From Toxonevra muliebris (lineage: Eukaryota; Arthropoda; Insecta; Diptera; Pallopteridae), in assembly GCA_963691655.1 (NCBI GenBank), contig OY829326.1, forward strand, positions 56,475,776 through 56,539,775: 64,000 nucleotides of DNA. The letters are read 5' to 3'. The first letter of the stretch is position 1; each line of letters begins with the position of its first letter. The notes under the pieces were generated by a model. It made no database searches and was not told the origin of the DNA. It saw nothing but the letters and a program-made list of their open reading frames with translations. Made by a program: the position numbers and the translations under genes. Below, piece by piece: positions 12,066 through 22,591 of this stretch.

Positions 12066-12339
12066 ATAATACATTCCAAGAATAAAACGCTTTCATGTTG
12101 ATGAAATTGTTGCTCAAAATTAGTTTAAGGAGTTTTTTTTTTTTTTTTTATAGTTTTTTTTTTGTTTGTTAAATATATAAAATAGTTTTTATTTTGGAAT
12201 AATGCACTACAGTTTTATGGACAATTAAAAATAAAAACCAATAAAAGAAAAAATTAAATAGCACCGTCAAGCCTTAAATGAAATTTTTGTTTGTAACTTT
12301 GACAGGCAAAAACACTTGAACATACCCTATATTCGTTTA
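12066..12339. other. Intergenic, poly-T rich, no gene
   Basis: Homopolymer T runs (12132-12150) and AT-rich sequence between the LINE end and the gene C promoter motif. Confidence 0.5.
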
Positions 12340-12363
12340 TTAATGAATATTTAATTCTAATAT
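12340..12363 (+). promoter_or_regulatory. Conserved upstream motif of DUF1091 gene C
   Basis: TTAATGAATATTTAATT plus CTAATAT, 181 bp before the chosen start of gene C; nearly identical to the motif before gene D at 15926, and related to those before genes A and B. Confidence 0.5.
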
Positions 12364-12520
12364 GGGAAACATGGATTCTAATTATAGCTAACTAAATATA
12401 CTCACAAGAATCAAAAAGTAATAATAAAATGTACATACATACGATAATTACTTTTTGAATCAACTTCAAACAATGAACAATCAACTGCAGTTACCAAAAA
12501 TATTTCGTAAAGTTTGGAGT

Positions 12521-13202
12521 ATGCTGCTCCAGTTGATGTTGCTCACATTTCTGCTTAACAGCTCACCCAATGACGCCAAGGTACAAAAAAAAAATTAGTT
12601 AAATAAGTTAATTAATGTTTATTATCTATATTTTTAATAATTGTTACACTTTAATTTTTACAGCGTAATTTTGGAATCATAGTAACTAACATGAATTACA
12701 CGCAATATAAACGGAACCTAATGCAAAATATCAGATTCAGTTCTTTTACGAGGAACGCCCTCGCAATTGCTAATATCGAATTTACCCTTTTGCAGAATGT
12801 TACAAATTTTGTCATGGCTACAAATTTCTATATGTTTCGCAAGGATAATACGAAAATTACTCTGCTGCAAATCGATATAAAGGGTTGCGAAATGTTAAGT
12901 TCATCGGGAGTTATGAATAATCTAATGCGTCCAATTTTCAAGGCATTTAAGCGCGTTAGTAATGTACCGAATAAGTGCCCAGTGGTTAAGGTATTTACAT
13001 ATGATACAAATCTTATTTTTTAATTTATTTTAATACTAATCTTTACTAGGGTAAATATTATGCTGCAAATTTAACGCTCAACCCCGAAGAATATCCTCCG
13101 TTTTTAATTCAAACAAGTTACATGCTAATGCTGGAATTCTGGTCCAGTGAGATTCATTATGTCGATTGGACTTTTAAAATAAAAGTGCAAAGTATTAAAT
13201 AA
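12521..13202 (+). CDS. Secreted DUF1091/DM8-family protein, gene C (179 aa)
   Basis: Exons 12521-12580, 12664-12990 and 13050-13202, phase-0 introns. An in-frame ATG at 12473 would add 16 residues, but the matching codon in paralogue D is GTG followed by a stop, so the start at 12521 (MLLQLMLLTFLL) is preferred. Signal peptide about 1-20. Exon 2 starts RNFGIIV; it has N-glycosylation sequons near residues 31 (NYT) and 65 (NVT), the FRKDNTKITLLQIDIKGC core with Cys 95, and NKCP with Cys 125. Exon 2 ends in Lys rather than Ala. Exon 3 ends with a basic tail (KIKVQSIK). Pairs with gene D. Secreted lipid-binding role inferred from the family. Confidence 0.92.
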
Positions 13203-13316
13203 AAGAGTTGTTTGAAAAATTATGGCAACTCTGAAACATTTAGCAAAGAGTTATTTGAATAATATTATTATAACTATATATGAATTATAAGATAATAAAT
13301 AAATAAAAATTAACCG

Positions 13317-13413
13317 ATTTCTCAATGTCCGCTTAAGCACTAATCAAAACTAACTATTACTACTAAACGAAGGTTAAAGTTCGGATTAGTGCTTAACCGA
13401 ACATTGAGAAAAC
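13317..13413. repeat. Short inverted repeat (hairpin)
   Basis: TTTCTCAATGTCCG then TTAAGCACTAATC (from 13318) is repeated in inverse as GGATTAGTGCTTAA then CGAACATTGAGAAA, with an approximately 30-base loop. It resembles a tiny MITE or a stem-loop in the 3' flank of gene C. Confidence 0.65.
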
Positions 13414-14670
13414 GGCCTTTAGTATAATCAACGATTCGTTTTCTCAGCTTTCATTCACTTTAAAGTTTGTGCAAAGACCGAGTAAGCTTAAAAATTCCCG
13501 GAAGATTGCCGAGAGGAATCCAGGGTCCGATTCAGTTGTCAACCCTACTGAATTGAGATTCAACCTGACCCAGATAAAAAGCCCAATCATTAACATGGAT
13601 AATATTGACTTTTCGTAATGTAATGTTATTATAGGATGTACTATGTCGCCAATAGGATAGCTTTTCATAGATGTTTCAGACTTGTTTTCTCTATTTCGAA
13701 AAGGATTCGATCGTTGAATGCAAGACATAAAAATTTAGACCAGTTACATATTGCAGCCGGTTGGAGTGGAATCCAATAAGAGTGTAACGAAGCAGTAACG
13801 AACTTCGATACTGTGATCAATTTTGCTTCGAGAGGAGCTGGAGGATATCAACCGGGAAAAAGACATTGTACACGAGAATAACCTGTTAGGACTTGTCATA
13901 TCCTATTCGTTCGCCTCATTTTTTCTACCGTGAGAAGCCGTCTGCAGCTGAGAAGAGAAGAAAAAAAAAAACAAAAAGCGGGAGAGACTGCGTTTTACAA
14001 TTAAAAAGGAAAGCAAATAGATATAACACTTTTCAGCTGTGTTAAGTCGATCGCCGGAATATCCAGTGAAAAAAGAAAATATGAAAAATGTTTATTTTCA
14101 TGTGTTAGTTTTTCAACAAACAACAAATTGTGCTTAGATGGTTTTGACCTTCAGTGACCCCAACTACTTTTTGATGGGAATGTTTTCATTGAAGACTTTA
14201 TGATAGGTTTTCTGCCCGTTCACCCAGCAATGTCATATTCATATATGGAAATTACTTCGTATGAATAATATCCCAAAGAGAGGCTAAGAGGTTATATACG
14301 TTCTACTGAGTCAAAGAATCTAAACAAAAAACTAAAGAGTCTCTTCTGCACTCGTCACATTTTACGTTTTGTTGTTTACTGCATTATCGAAGTTTTCGTT
14401 TTTATATTCCAAAAAGTACTAAGTTCATGTGTTTTTTTTTTTTTAATTTTCATATTTTATTTTCAACGCACTTTTTGCACGTCTACATCGCCTAATGTTG
14501 ATATTATTTTATAATTCTACTTAAAAATACAATACAATAAAAAACATAATATTTAAATAAAAACAATTTTTGATATATTTCACTAATTCCTTTGATATAT
14601 AAGTATATTCCACAACCATTTTTGATAAATAAATTATGTGTTGCATACTTTTGGACTTGTTGTATCTTAT
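13414..14670. other. Intergenic, no gene seen
   Basis: No ORF with recognisable content and no clear repeat pair; poly-T and AT-rich toward the right end. Confidence 0.5.
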
Positions 14671-15400
14671 TTTTAATATTAAAAATTCACCTTTCTCAAT
14701 CTGTTTATATTAATAATAAGAGAGTATACTTTCGGGGTGAAAATCACCACTCTTCACCGGGCGGTACAAAAGTTTAATTTGACAACCGCAATATTTACAT
14801 ACTAAATAATAAAAACGCGGTACGCTTTTAGAGTCCCATTTTTAATATTAAAAAGTTCATTTTAATCTGTTTATACTAATAATAAGTTTAACATAATCGG
14901 CACTATATTTACATACAAAATGATAAATGTGCGGTATACTTTTAGTGTTTTATTTTTAATACTAAAAACTCACTTATCTTAATCTTTATTCTAATACCAA
15001 GACAGCATACTTTCGGGATGCAATTTACCACCCTTCACCTATCGGCACGAAAGTATAACATAACCACCACTATATTTACATACAAAATAATTAATATGCG
15101 GTATACTTTTAGGGTCATCTTTTTAATATTAAATTGTTTGTGCTAAAAATAAGACAGCATACTTTCAGGGTGCGATTCACTACCCTCCACCTAGCGATAC
15201 GAAAGCTTAACTTGACAACCGCAATATTTTCATACTAAATAATAAAAACCCGGTACGCTTTTAGAGTCCTACTTTTAATATTAAAAAGTTAATACAAATA
15301 ATAAGCTTAACATAATTGGCTCTATATTTATAGACAAAACAATAAATGTGCGGTATACTTTTAGGGTCCTATTTTTAATATTAAAAATTCACCTTTCTCG
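14671..15400. repeat. Degenerate satellite-like tandem array, five units
   Basis: Units begin at about 14671, 14840, 14953, 15121 and 15273. Each runs from TTTTAATATTAAAAA to a GCGGTAYRCTTTTAGRGTC-type end. Full units are about 150-170 bp; units 2 and 5 (about 113 and 100 bp) lack the middle part with the ATACTTTCGGGGTG and CACCCTTCACC stretches. Units 4-5 resemble units 1-2 more than their neighbours, which suggests a higher-order pattern. Confidence 0.75.
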
Positions 15401-15925
15401 AACACTTACTTAGGAGAGATTTAAAACTAACGCGTTTATCTCGGAACCGTTTTTTTTTTTGTTTTTTTTTTTGAAAGTACTGTTGGGGTGAACACGAATT
15501 CTCGTACACAACTTTGGCGATCAATCTGAAATTTTGAGCTGTTGTTCCTAGTGACTGCAGAGATTTTTATTCAGAGAACAGTTTTTTCCGGCCGAAGAAC
15601 TCAATTTTTGATAAATCGAAAATGTTTTTTTTTGGACAATCATCGTCTCTTAAGTAATTTTTTTTTTTGCGAAACCCTTCGTTGTGCTAAACAAGCTCGA
15701 AAAAAAATCCAATTGAATGCCACGAAGACGCTAGTGACCCATGAAATATCCGACCTAAAGGCGCGTAAAACTTTAGTTTTGATGAAAGATTGTAACAAAT
15801 CAGAGAGTACAAATCCTGGTTCGATTTCGGGCTATCTTTCTATCTGTACAAGTTTCCAGTTAGAAATTATTACGCAAGACCGGTTGAAAAGAATAATAAA
15901 TGTATTCAGTAAAAATATTCATTTA
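15401..15925. other. Intergenic with a dispersed repeat piece
   Basis: 15700-15860 (GAATGCCACGAAGACGCTAG, then CCCATGAAATATCCGACC) is related to 21815-21950 (ATTGAAAGCCACAGGTAACC, then AACCATGATAGTTCAGGCC). The ORF at 15542-15940 lies across this repeat and is not taken as a gene. Confidence 0.5.
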
Positions 15926-15949
15926 CTAATGAATATTTAATTCTAATAT
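15926..15949 (+). promoter_or_regulatory. Conserved upstream motif of DUF1091 gene D
   Basis: CTAATGAATATTTAATT plus CTAATAT, 178 bp before the gene D start codon, nearly identical to 12340-12363. Confidence 0.5.
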
Positions 15950-16103
15950 AAATAAATACCATAGAATCAAACTATACCTAATTATCTAAAACTACTATTA
16001 AACAGTAATAATAAAATGAGCACTCGATAATTACTTTTTGACTGAACTTCAAACAGTGAACGATTAATTGCAGTTACCAAAAGTATTTCGTAAAGTTTGG
16101 AGG

Positions 16104-16773
16104 ATGTCGTTTCAGTTGATGTTACTCATATTTCTTCTTCACAGCTCATTCAATGACTCGAAGGTATAAATAAATTATTTAAAGTTAATTAATGTTTATT
16201 ATTTATTTTAAATAATTTATTATTTTTTCTTTTTTTACAGCGAAATTTTGGAATGATAGTAACTATCTTCAATTATACGGTACATAATCCGAATCTCATT
16301 CAAAATATCTCAGCCAGCTTCTTTACGAGAGACTCTATTGGATTTATTAATCTCGAATTTACGCTCCTGCTGAATATTTCACATTTTATCATTGATACAA
16401 ATTTGTCTTTGCTTCGTAATAGTAACACGACAACTAATCTATTTCAAATCGAATCGAATGGCTGTCAGATATTAGGTTCTACTGGTGCTATGAATAGCTT
16501 GATTCGTCCAATAGCCAAGGCATTTCGGCGCGGTAGTAATTTCCCGAAGAAGTGTCCAATGGTTGCGGTATTTTTGATAGTGAAATAGTATTATTCTTGA
16601 ATTTATTGAATAATAATTTTTACTAGGGCAAATATTATGCTGTAAATGTAAGTCTCAACCCTGAAGAACTTCCTTCGCTTGCACCTGGTGCGACTTATAT
16701 GTTGGTCGCGGAAGTTTGGATCAAGGATATTCATTGTATTGATTGGATTCTTATATGGAAAATTACGGAATAA
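16104..16773 (+). CDS. Secreted DUF1091/DM8-family protein, gene D (177 aa)
   Basis: Exons 16104-16163, 16241-16567 and 16627-16773, phase-0 introns with GT-AG ends. Signal peptide MSFQLMLLIFLL. Exon 2 starts RNFGMIV and is rich in N-glycosylation sequons (NYT 31, NIS 42, NIS 65, NLS 74, NTT 82), more than any neighbour. The family core LRKDNTK is changed to LRNSNTT; Cys 95 (NGCQILG) and Cys 125 (KKCP) are kept. Exon 3 is two codons shorter than in C. Pairs with gene C, sharing the upstream motif and the first 80 bp of 5' flank. Loss of the basic core and gain of glycan sites suggest changed surface properties, which is inference. Confidence 0.92.
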
Positions 16774-17853
16774 TAATAAAAAATATTTGAAAGAAGTTGT
16801 ACATTTTTAAATTCCTAATTATTAAACTTGTATAACATAAAGATGAATAATTAATAAATTTTTTTTTTTAATCATTGAATTTCTGGCCCATTCATAATTA
16901 CTCACTACGTCGATGGAAGATAATTTGGCTTATAAAGGAGCTAAGAGGATGTGAGTTGTCACTCAGAAAAAGCCTCAGTTCATGAGACTAATCTACTGAA
17001 ACGCTCAACTCATTTACTTCGGTCGCCCGAGGAGACGAGAGAAGAAAAAATGAAAGTAGCAGTTTCTAAAAATTAAATAGAGAAGGAAAAAAAAACCATT
17101 AACCGTTTAGTTCCCAAATTTTTGATTGATAAAAAAAAATTGGAATTGATTAATATTGGCGTAAAAATCATAAACTGATTTAAAAACCCAAAAAAAAAAA
17201 CAAAAAAACTAATGGGCGTGGTTTTATGAAGTGGGAAAGTTTGAAAGCCTAAAATTATTTGTTGTTAAATGATGTTAAAAGCTTGGGGAATTCCCTAAAC
17301 GATATGATAAAATGTAGCAACAGAAAACTGTTATGGTGGCAATTCAATCCCATTTGGTGAAGGCCGTCTAGAGGAGGGCTTGGGAACTAGAGGGTTAAGT
17401 TGATTTTTCGCACTCTAAATAATTTCTCAATTTTGCTCTGTTGCAGAAATTCTTTTTGAGTTTATTCAGTCGAAGCATTTTATATGTGGGTATAGCAATG
17501 GTTTTTGATTATTTTAGTTATTTCACATTTATTTATTATATGGGGAACTTCATATCAAGTGAACCCATTTTTTAAAAAATACATTTAAAAAAATCTAAAA
17601 CTTGACCATTTATTTTTTTTTTCAAAATCAAAAATAGTTTTGATTTTTTTTTCAAAAATTAACGGTTTTTCGGTCAAAATAAAGTTCAGGTCTCTTCCCT
17701 TGAGAACTTGAAGGTCCAAAAGTGAGCTGAAACTTGTTTACCTATTAAAATGAACGTCGAATAGCTCAAAACTCGAGTTACCGCTTACTCTAGACGTTTC
17801 TTTGGTGAATTACCAGAAATTGGGAAATATTTTGTAGAAGTGTTAATTCCATG
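16774..17853. other. Intergenic, no gene seen
   Basis: Holds the second copy (17360-17398) of the 39-base repeat also at 986-1024, and a GGGCGTGGTTTTATGAAGTG stretch near 17215. No coding content. Confidence 0.5.
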
Positions 17854-18151
17854 CAGTGTGGCCAACTTTTGTTTTTCAAAATCCGCTAAAATGGAGAATA
17901 GAACGCGTATTTTCTTTAAAAAAGCGTTAAATTTTATTCCTTATAAAAGTGAGAGAAAACTCAATACATTTAGACTTTTTCACTAATACAGACACACATC
18001 TGATACTTTTAGTCAATGAAAATTTCTTCGATTTTTCGAAAATATTTTAAATTAAAAAAAAAACGCACTGAGCGCTATATCATATTTTTCCGCGTTTTAA
18101 TTTTCAAGAAACACTGAGATCAGCATAAAAAATGCTGAGTTGGCCACACTG
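17854..18151. mobile_element. hAT-like MITE (298 bp) with 8-bp target duplication
   Basis: The ends are CAGTGTGGCCAACT and its inverse AGTTGGCCACACTG (14 of 14 bases). Flanks are attccatg (17846-17853) and attccata (18152-18159), an 8-bp target duplication with one change. No coding capacity. TIR sequence and duplication length fit the hAT superfamily. Confidence 0.85.
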
Positions 18152-18159
18152 ATTCCATA

Positions 18160-18419
18160 GTAGGAAAAGTTGGAGACCTTTTTGTAAACTCATTGATTGG
18201 CGTGGGTTATTTGGATTACATAGTCGAGCTATAATAATAAAAATATATTAAAATAAAATTAAATTTGAGATGGTACTTCAATTTAAAATTTAAGCACCCC
18301 ATTTAATTAACAGCAAACAGAACCGAAATGGGAAAAAGGGCCCAGCTTCAATTTTTTTCTGGTGAAATAAATTGACATCATTATTAAAATTAATAGTCTT
18401 TGAATGAACAATAATGCCA
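18160..18419. other. Intergenic, nothing seen
   Basis: AT-rich sequence without ORF or repeat structure. Confidence 0.4.
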
Positions 18420-18960
18420 GAAAAATGTCAGAAAGCTCATAGAACTAGTATATCAGACGATCGTTTCGCTGCTTACTTCTGTTGCTTGACTTTAATTGCT
18501 TGTTTTCTCGGGGCGTACTTAAAGAACCAAGCTTCAACACCGGCTACAATTTTATTGAAGATGCTGGACTCTTCATTTTTAAATTTATGATGAAAATATT
18601 GGGCAAAACGCATGCTTCTTTTTGAGCATCAGTTAAAATTCGAGGAACCTATCGTGTTGATTTCTTCGTGGATCCAAGATGATCCCTAATCATTTCTTGG
18701 ATCAATCTTGAGCCAAAGCCGCACTTACACCCTCAGTCGATGATTTTGGGTGACCTTTCGACCTCCACAGAAAAATGTCCAGCCTGGAATCTCCGAAGCC
18801 ACTTCGGAACGATCACAAGCATTTTCTCGGTACAATTTCCCCCGACTCTTTCTTTGTAGCTTTCTTGTCACTATGTTGATTGTTTGCAGTGAAACTTAAA
18901 ATGAAATATCGCAATACTATGCCAAATCATCTGACATTTTTTGATTTGTCGAAAATTTAT
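18420..18960 (-). mobile_element. Decayed mariner-like transposase fragment
   Basis: On the minus strand, in shifting frames, VPRILTDAQKE (complement near 18640) is followed by a stretch like KIVAGVEAWFFKYAPRKQ (near 18530). The order and spacing match the VPR-x-LT-x-x-Q and (V/I)TGDE-W-x-x-Y-P-x-(T/R)KQ blocks of mariner transposases. The catalytic Asp of TGDE is lost (AGVE). Flanking conserved blocks are absent and no TIRs were found. Confidence 0.55.
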
Positions 18961-20113
18961 TCAGTGTAGCCTACTAAGCGAACTTTTGTTAGCCGCCTCG
19001 TAGCACGCACAGTGACGGACTAAACCGGATACATCAAAGAATATTTTTGGGACACTATAAATAAATCAAATATGACGACAAATTGAAAAATACCAAAACA
19101 GAAAGTTTCTGCTTTTATAGATGAATATAAGTGTTTAACAATTTCTTAAATCATATAATATCTACAGGCTCTCATGGGTCTTGAAAGATTGGAATATTTG
19201 AAAAATTAATTTCATCCTAACTCAAATATGTTAGCTGCATTAATAAATTGCGGAGAAAAACTATATGATCATGTTGATCATTGATCTTCAAACTGTGCTC
19301 CATAGAGCCCAATTGCTAAATTGGAACAAGCTTGGAAATAATATAAAATCAGAAATAATACAAATTAATATCTGGGATAAGAAAATACATATGTCCAAAA
19401 AGAATTTCTGTCTCACATTACATATGTATTTAAATCCAATATGGAATGGCTGGACCAATTAGGATCCAGTAGGACTGGATAGAATGGAACAGAAATTTTT
19501 CCATATTAACGTTTATCAAGCAAAAGTTGCCTCGACGGTGATTGCAAAAACATTTGTAAACTGATCCAAAAATCTTGGTACCACCAGCAGAGATGGGAAG
19601 GTAATTTTAGATAACAGACATGACACAACAACTGATTGTATCCTAATTGAAAACATACTTCTTAAGTTATGTATGTAATTGTAGTCAAAATGTTTGCTAG
19701 AAACCGCAATTCACCTCTGCTGAGCTTACGTAACAAAAGGAATCATCGCTTCAGTGATTTTTCAAAGTCAAGCCCCCATGCTAACTCAATAATTATCACA
19801 GTTATACACACCTCCAATACAAATTAACTATAAAATTCAAACCAAATCACTCTTTAGATAATTATTTTAAACGTGTGGAGTTCAGAAATATTTATATTCC
19901 TTTATTAAAATATAATATACGGATAAATAGCATGAACTAATGACGTTTTAATTGTCACAACTCAAAGAAATATTTATTTGATTTTCATTACTATTTATTG
20001 ATATATTAGTTCCTTAATTAAAACCCATTTAAATGAGTTCATCGTGAATAAAACTAAACAAAATACTCAAACAGCAGTTTAGTTGAAAGTGGCATAGTGA
20101 AATATAATTCAGA
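18961..20113. other. Intergenic; 5' flank of gene E from about 19905
   Basis: No gene seen. 19905-20113 matches 23375-23563 before gene F (CAGTTTAGTTGAAAG, then AAATATAAT and CAGAATG), so the duplication of E and F included about 200 bp of promoter. Confidence 0.55.
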
Positions 20114-20843
20114 ATGCAAATATTCAGAGCGTTTTTTATAATTTCTAACATTTTTACTATAAGTTATGCAAAGGTAGTGAAAATCAACAGATGTCCTTAT
20201 TGAAATCAATTTTTCTTTCTTTTTTGTGAATAATTTATTATTTTTTTAATTTAATTTAATTTATTTTTACTTTATTTTTAAACTATTTTCCAGCGTAATT
20301 ATGCTCTTCAGCTTACGTTCACCAATTACACCCAATATAATCCTAATTTAGTACAAAATATTTTCATTGCTGCCTACAATGACAAATATCCACACAAGAT
20401 CTATGCTGAATTTATGTTGGCTCAGGACATTTCACACTTTACGGCAAATTTCTTAGTCGATGCATTTCGTGGTGATAAAACCAGAATGACTTTGATTAAA
20501 ATCAAGCTAGATGGATGTAAATTCTTAGAAGCTTCCTACAAGAGTAACTTAGTAAAAATTTTTGTGGGAGAATTGCAGAATATTAGTAATTTTCCTAAAA
20601 AGTGTCCAATGTTAGCGGTAAGTATTAAGTTGTGGAAGCTGAATGGGGACATTTTTTTTATATTAAATTTTTTTTTTCTCATTTCCTTAGGGTATAAAAT
20701 ACGTGGTTGCTAATTATTCATTGAATCCAGAGGATTATCCACCAATTCTGCCTGAAGTAAATTGGTCTATAATGATTGAAATTTGGGTGAATAAAGTACA
20801 TCATGTAGACTTTTTAGCTAATGGAAATATAAAGAAATTGTAG
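20114..20843 (+). CDS. Secreted DUF1091/DM8-family protein, gene E (178 aa)
   Basis: Exons 20114-20173, 20294-20617 and 20691-20843, phase-0 GT-AG introns. Signal peptide MQIFRAFFIISNIFTISYAK. Exon 2 starts RNYALQL, has an NYT sequon near residue 31, the core FRGDKTRMTLIKIKLDGC with Cys 95, SYKSNLVKIF, and KKCP with Cys 124. Exon 3 begins GIKYVVANYS, holds NPEDYPP and HHVDFLANG and ends K-K-L. AATAAA at 20878-20883 is a probable poly(A) signal. Closest to gene F, then G. The RGDK core replaces the RKDN of genes A-C. Secreted lipid-binding role inferred from the family. Confidence 0.93.
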
Positions 20844-22079
20844 AAGAGTGAAGTGCAGTGATTCTATTTTTAAGGAAAATAAAATTTGTACGTTTGGAAA
20901 GTTTTAAAATAAAGGCTTTTTAAAAGTATTAACTATTATAATTAGTATAATTTTTTTTTTTTATATTTTTATCAATTAATATTGACCACAAAGGAAAAAA
21001 ATGAGTTCCTGGTAAATTCAGCTTAAGGAGAACACTAAAAAGCCAATAACACCAATGAAAAATAGAAATACTGCTTAAATTAATTGATTAGACCAACAAA
21101 TGCCTTATGACTTAAACATAATTGCGGTGGACGATGATAACCCGCCGACGAGTGCATGCAGTGCAACTTTTTTGATAATAGTGTTAAACTTTCGCAATCT
21201 GCACTTTGACAACGTCATTTCGCATTAACGCGTGTCTGTCATGCTGATTTTTTCTTTTTTTTTTAATAATTTACGCTCACGTATTCAGAAACAAAAAGAT
21301 TTCATTTCCTAACAAGCAAAAATATTTTACTTAACACTTTCGGTATCATGGTGACGCTGGTGTCACAAGATTAATTATTGGGATTTTTTAAAAACTATAC
21401 AATCAATTTGTATAAACTTAAGATCTTTGGAAAGATATTTGAAGGTTCTTTAATTTTAATTAAAAAAAATTTACAAATATTTTTTTGATAACGGTACTGT
21501 AGCGGATCAATGTGAAAAAACTATTGTGGTAAAAACTATTTGCACAAATACGATTTACTATATTTTTAAATTTTTGTTAACATTTTTGAAAATACAAGTT
21601 TTGCTATGAGTCACCGGTGGCCCTAATATCTCCAATGGAAACTTTTCAAGAACTTTTTTATTATGAAATGTGGGTCGAAGAATGCGAATCTGAACTCGGT
21701 TTTGCTCTACCGGTTCTAGTTTCCTAACGGTCAAGAAAGTGTTAAATGAAAAATTAATACTAAGTTACTGTGTCTATCTTTAAAAAAATATCTAATAAAA
21801 ATAGTTTGTAAAAAAATCCCATTGAAAGCCACAGGTAACCGGTGAACCATGATAGTTCAGGCCTTTAGAGGCACAAAATCTCTGTGTGGATCAAGAAATC
21901 GGGGTCAATACGAATCCGGATTTGGTTTTGCGCTATCTCCTCTGATTTTCTTACGGTCCCGAAAGGGTTAAAAAATAATTTTCCTATAAATAGAAAGTAG
22001 CACCTGATTACCGTCTTCCGTTGATCGTTACAATTGCGTTTATTTGCACGAATTTTATGACGGCAACGGATCAGTTATA
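20844..22079. other. Intergenic with a tandemly related repeat piece
   Basis: 21670-21745 and 21901-21970 are related (GAATCTGAACTCGGTTTTGC / GAATCCGGATTTGGTTTTGC, then TTTCCTAACGGTC / TTTCTTACGGTCC). The surrounding 21815-21950 is also related to 15700-15860. No gene. Confidence 0.5.
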
Positions 22080-22591
22080 AGTGGCTGTTCAGACGGGAGC
22101 AAGCATGAAAAGCCTGGGCAGGCGTTTCGTGTTCACATGAGTGCAACCATGATAGACTTTTTCTAATCAAAAAGGAACGGTGGAATTGGAATTTTGTCAC
22201 TTTTTCTTGTGCTCATTAAGATAGGTTCTTTTGTTCGCAAAAAAATGCAAAAGAAATATCAATTATGTGCCTTAAATATGTACTAAAAATTAAATAAAAA
22301 ATAAAAGCAACAATCTCTTAAGAAATTAAAATAAGTTTATAAAAAAATAGCAATAAAATGAAGACTGTGTGAGCCGTAGATGCGCATTGTTTGTTTGCGT
22401 TCATGCTGCCTATTCAACTTCAAAAAAATTATGAGGGAAAGTGGCAAAATCGGAACAATATGAACATGGAACATTCATTAATGAGCCGATTTTTATTTTA
22501 TTTTTGGATTTTCGGTGCAACTCTGCTATCTCTTTCTTCTACCTTTCTCTTTCAGACATAATTCATGCCTGCACTCGTCTGAACAGCCACT
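22080..22591. mobile_element. Non-autonomous DNA element (about 512 bp) with TIRs
   Basis: The left end AGTGGCTGTTCAGACGGGAG, then CAAGCATGAA, is mirrored at the right by CATGCCTGCACTCGTCTG, then AACAGCCACT. No ORF of note inside. The target duplication is unclear (TTATA on the left, AATAA on the right); a PIF/Harbinger-type 3-bp site is possible but not proven. Confidence 0.65.

Noticed and set aside
12473..12520. Longer start for DUF1091 gene C
   Set aside because: The matching region of gene D lacks an ATG and has an in-frame stop, so the downstream ATG giving a standard signal peptide is preferred.
15542..15940. 132-codon ORF upstream of gene D
   Set aside because: It crosses a dispersed repeat shared with 21815-21950 and overlaps the conserved promoter motif of gene D.
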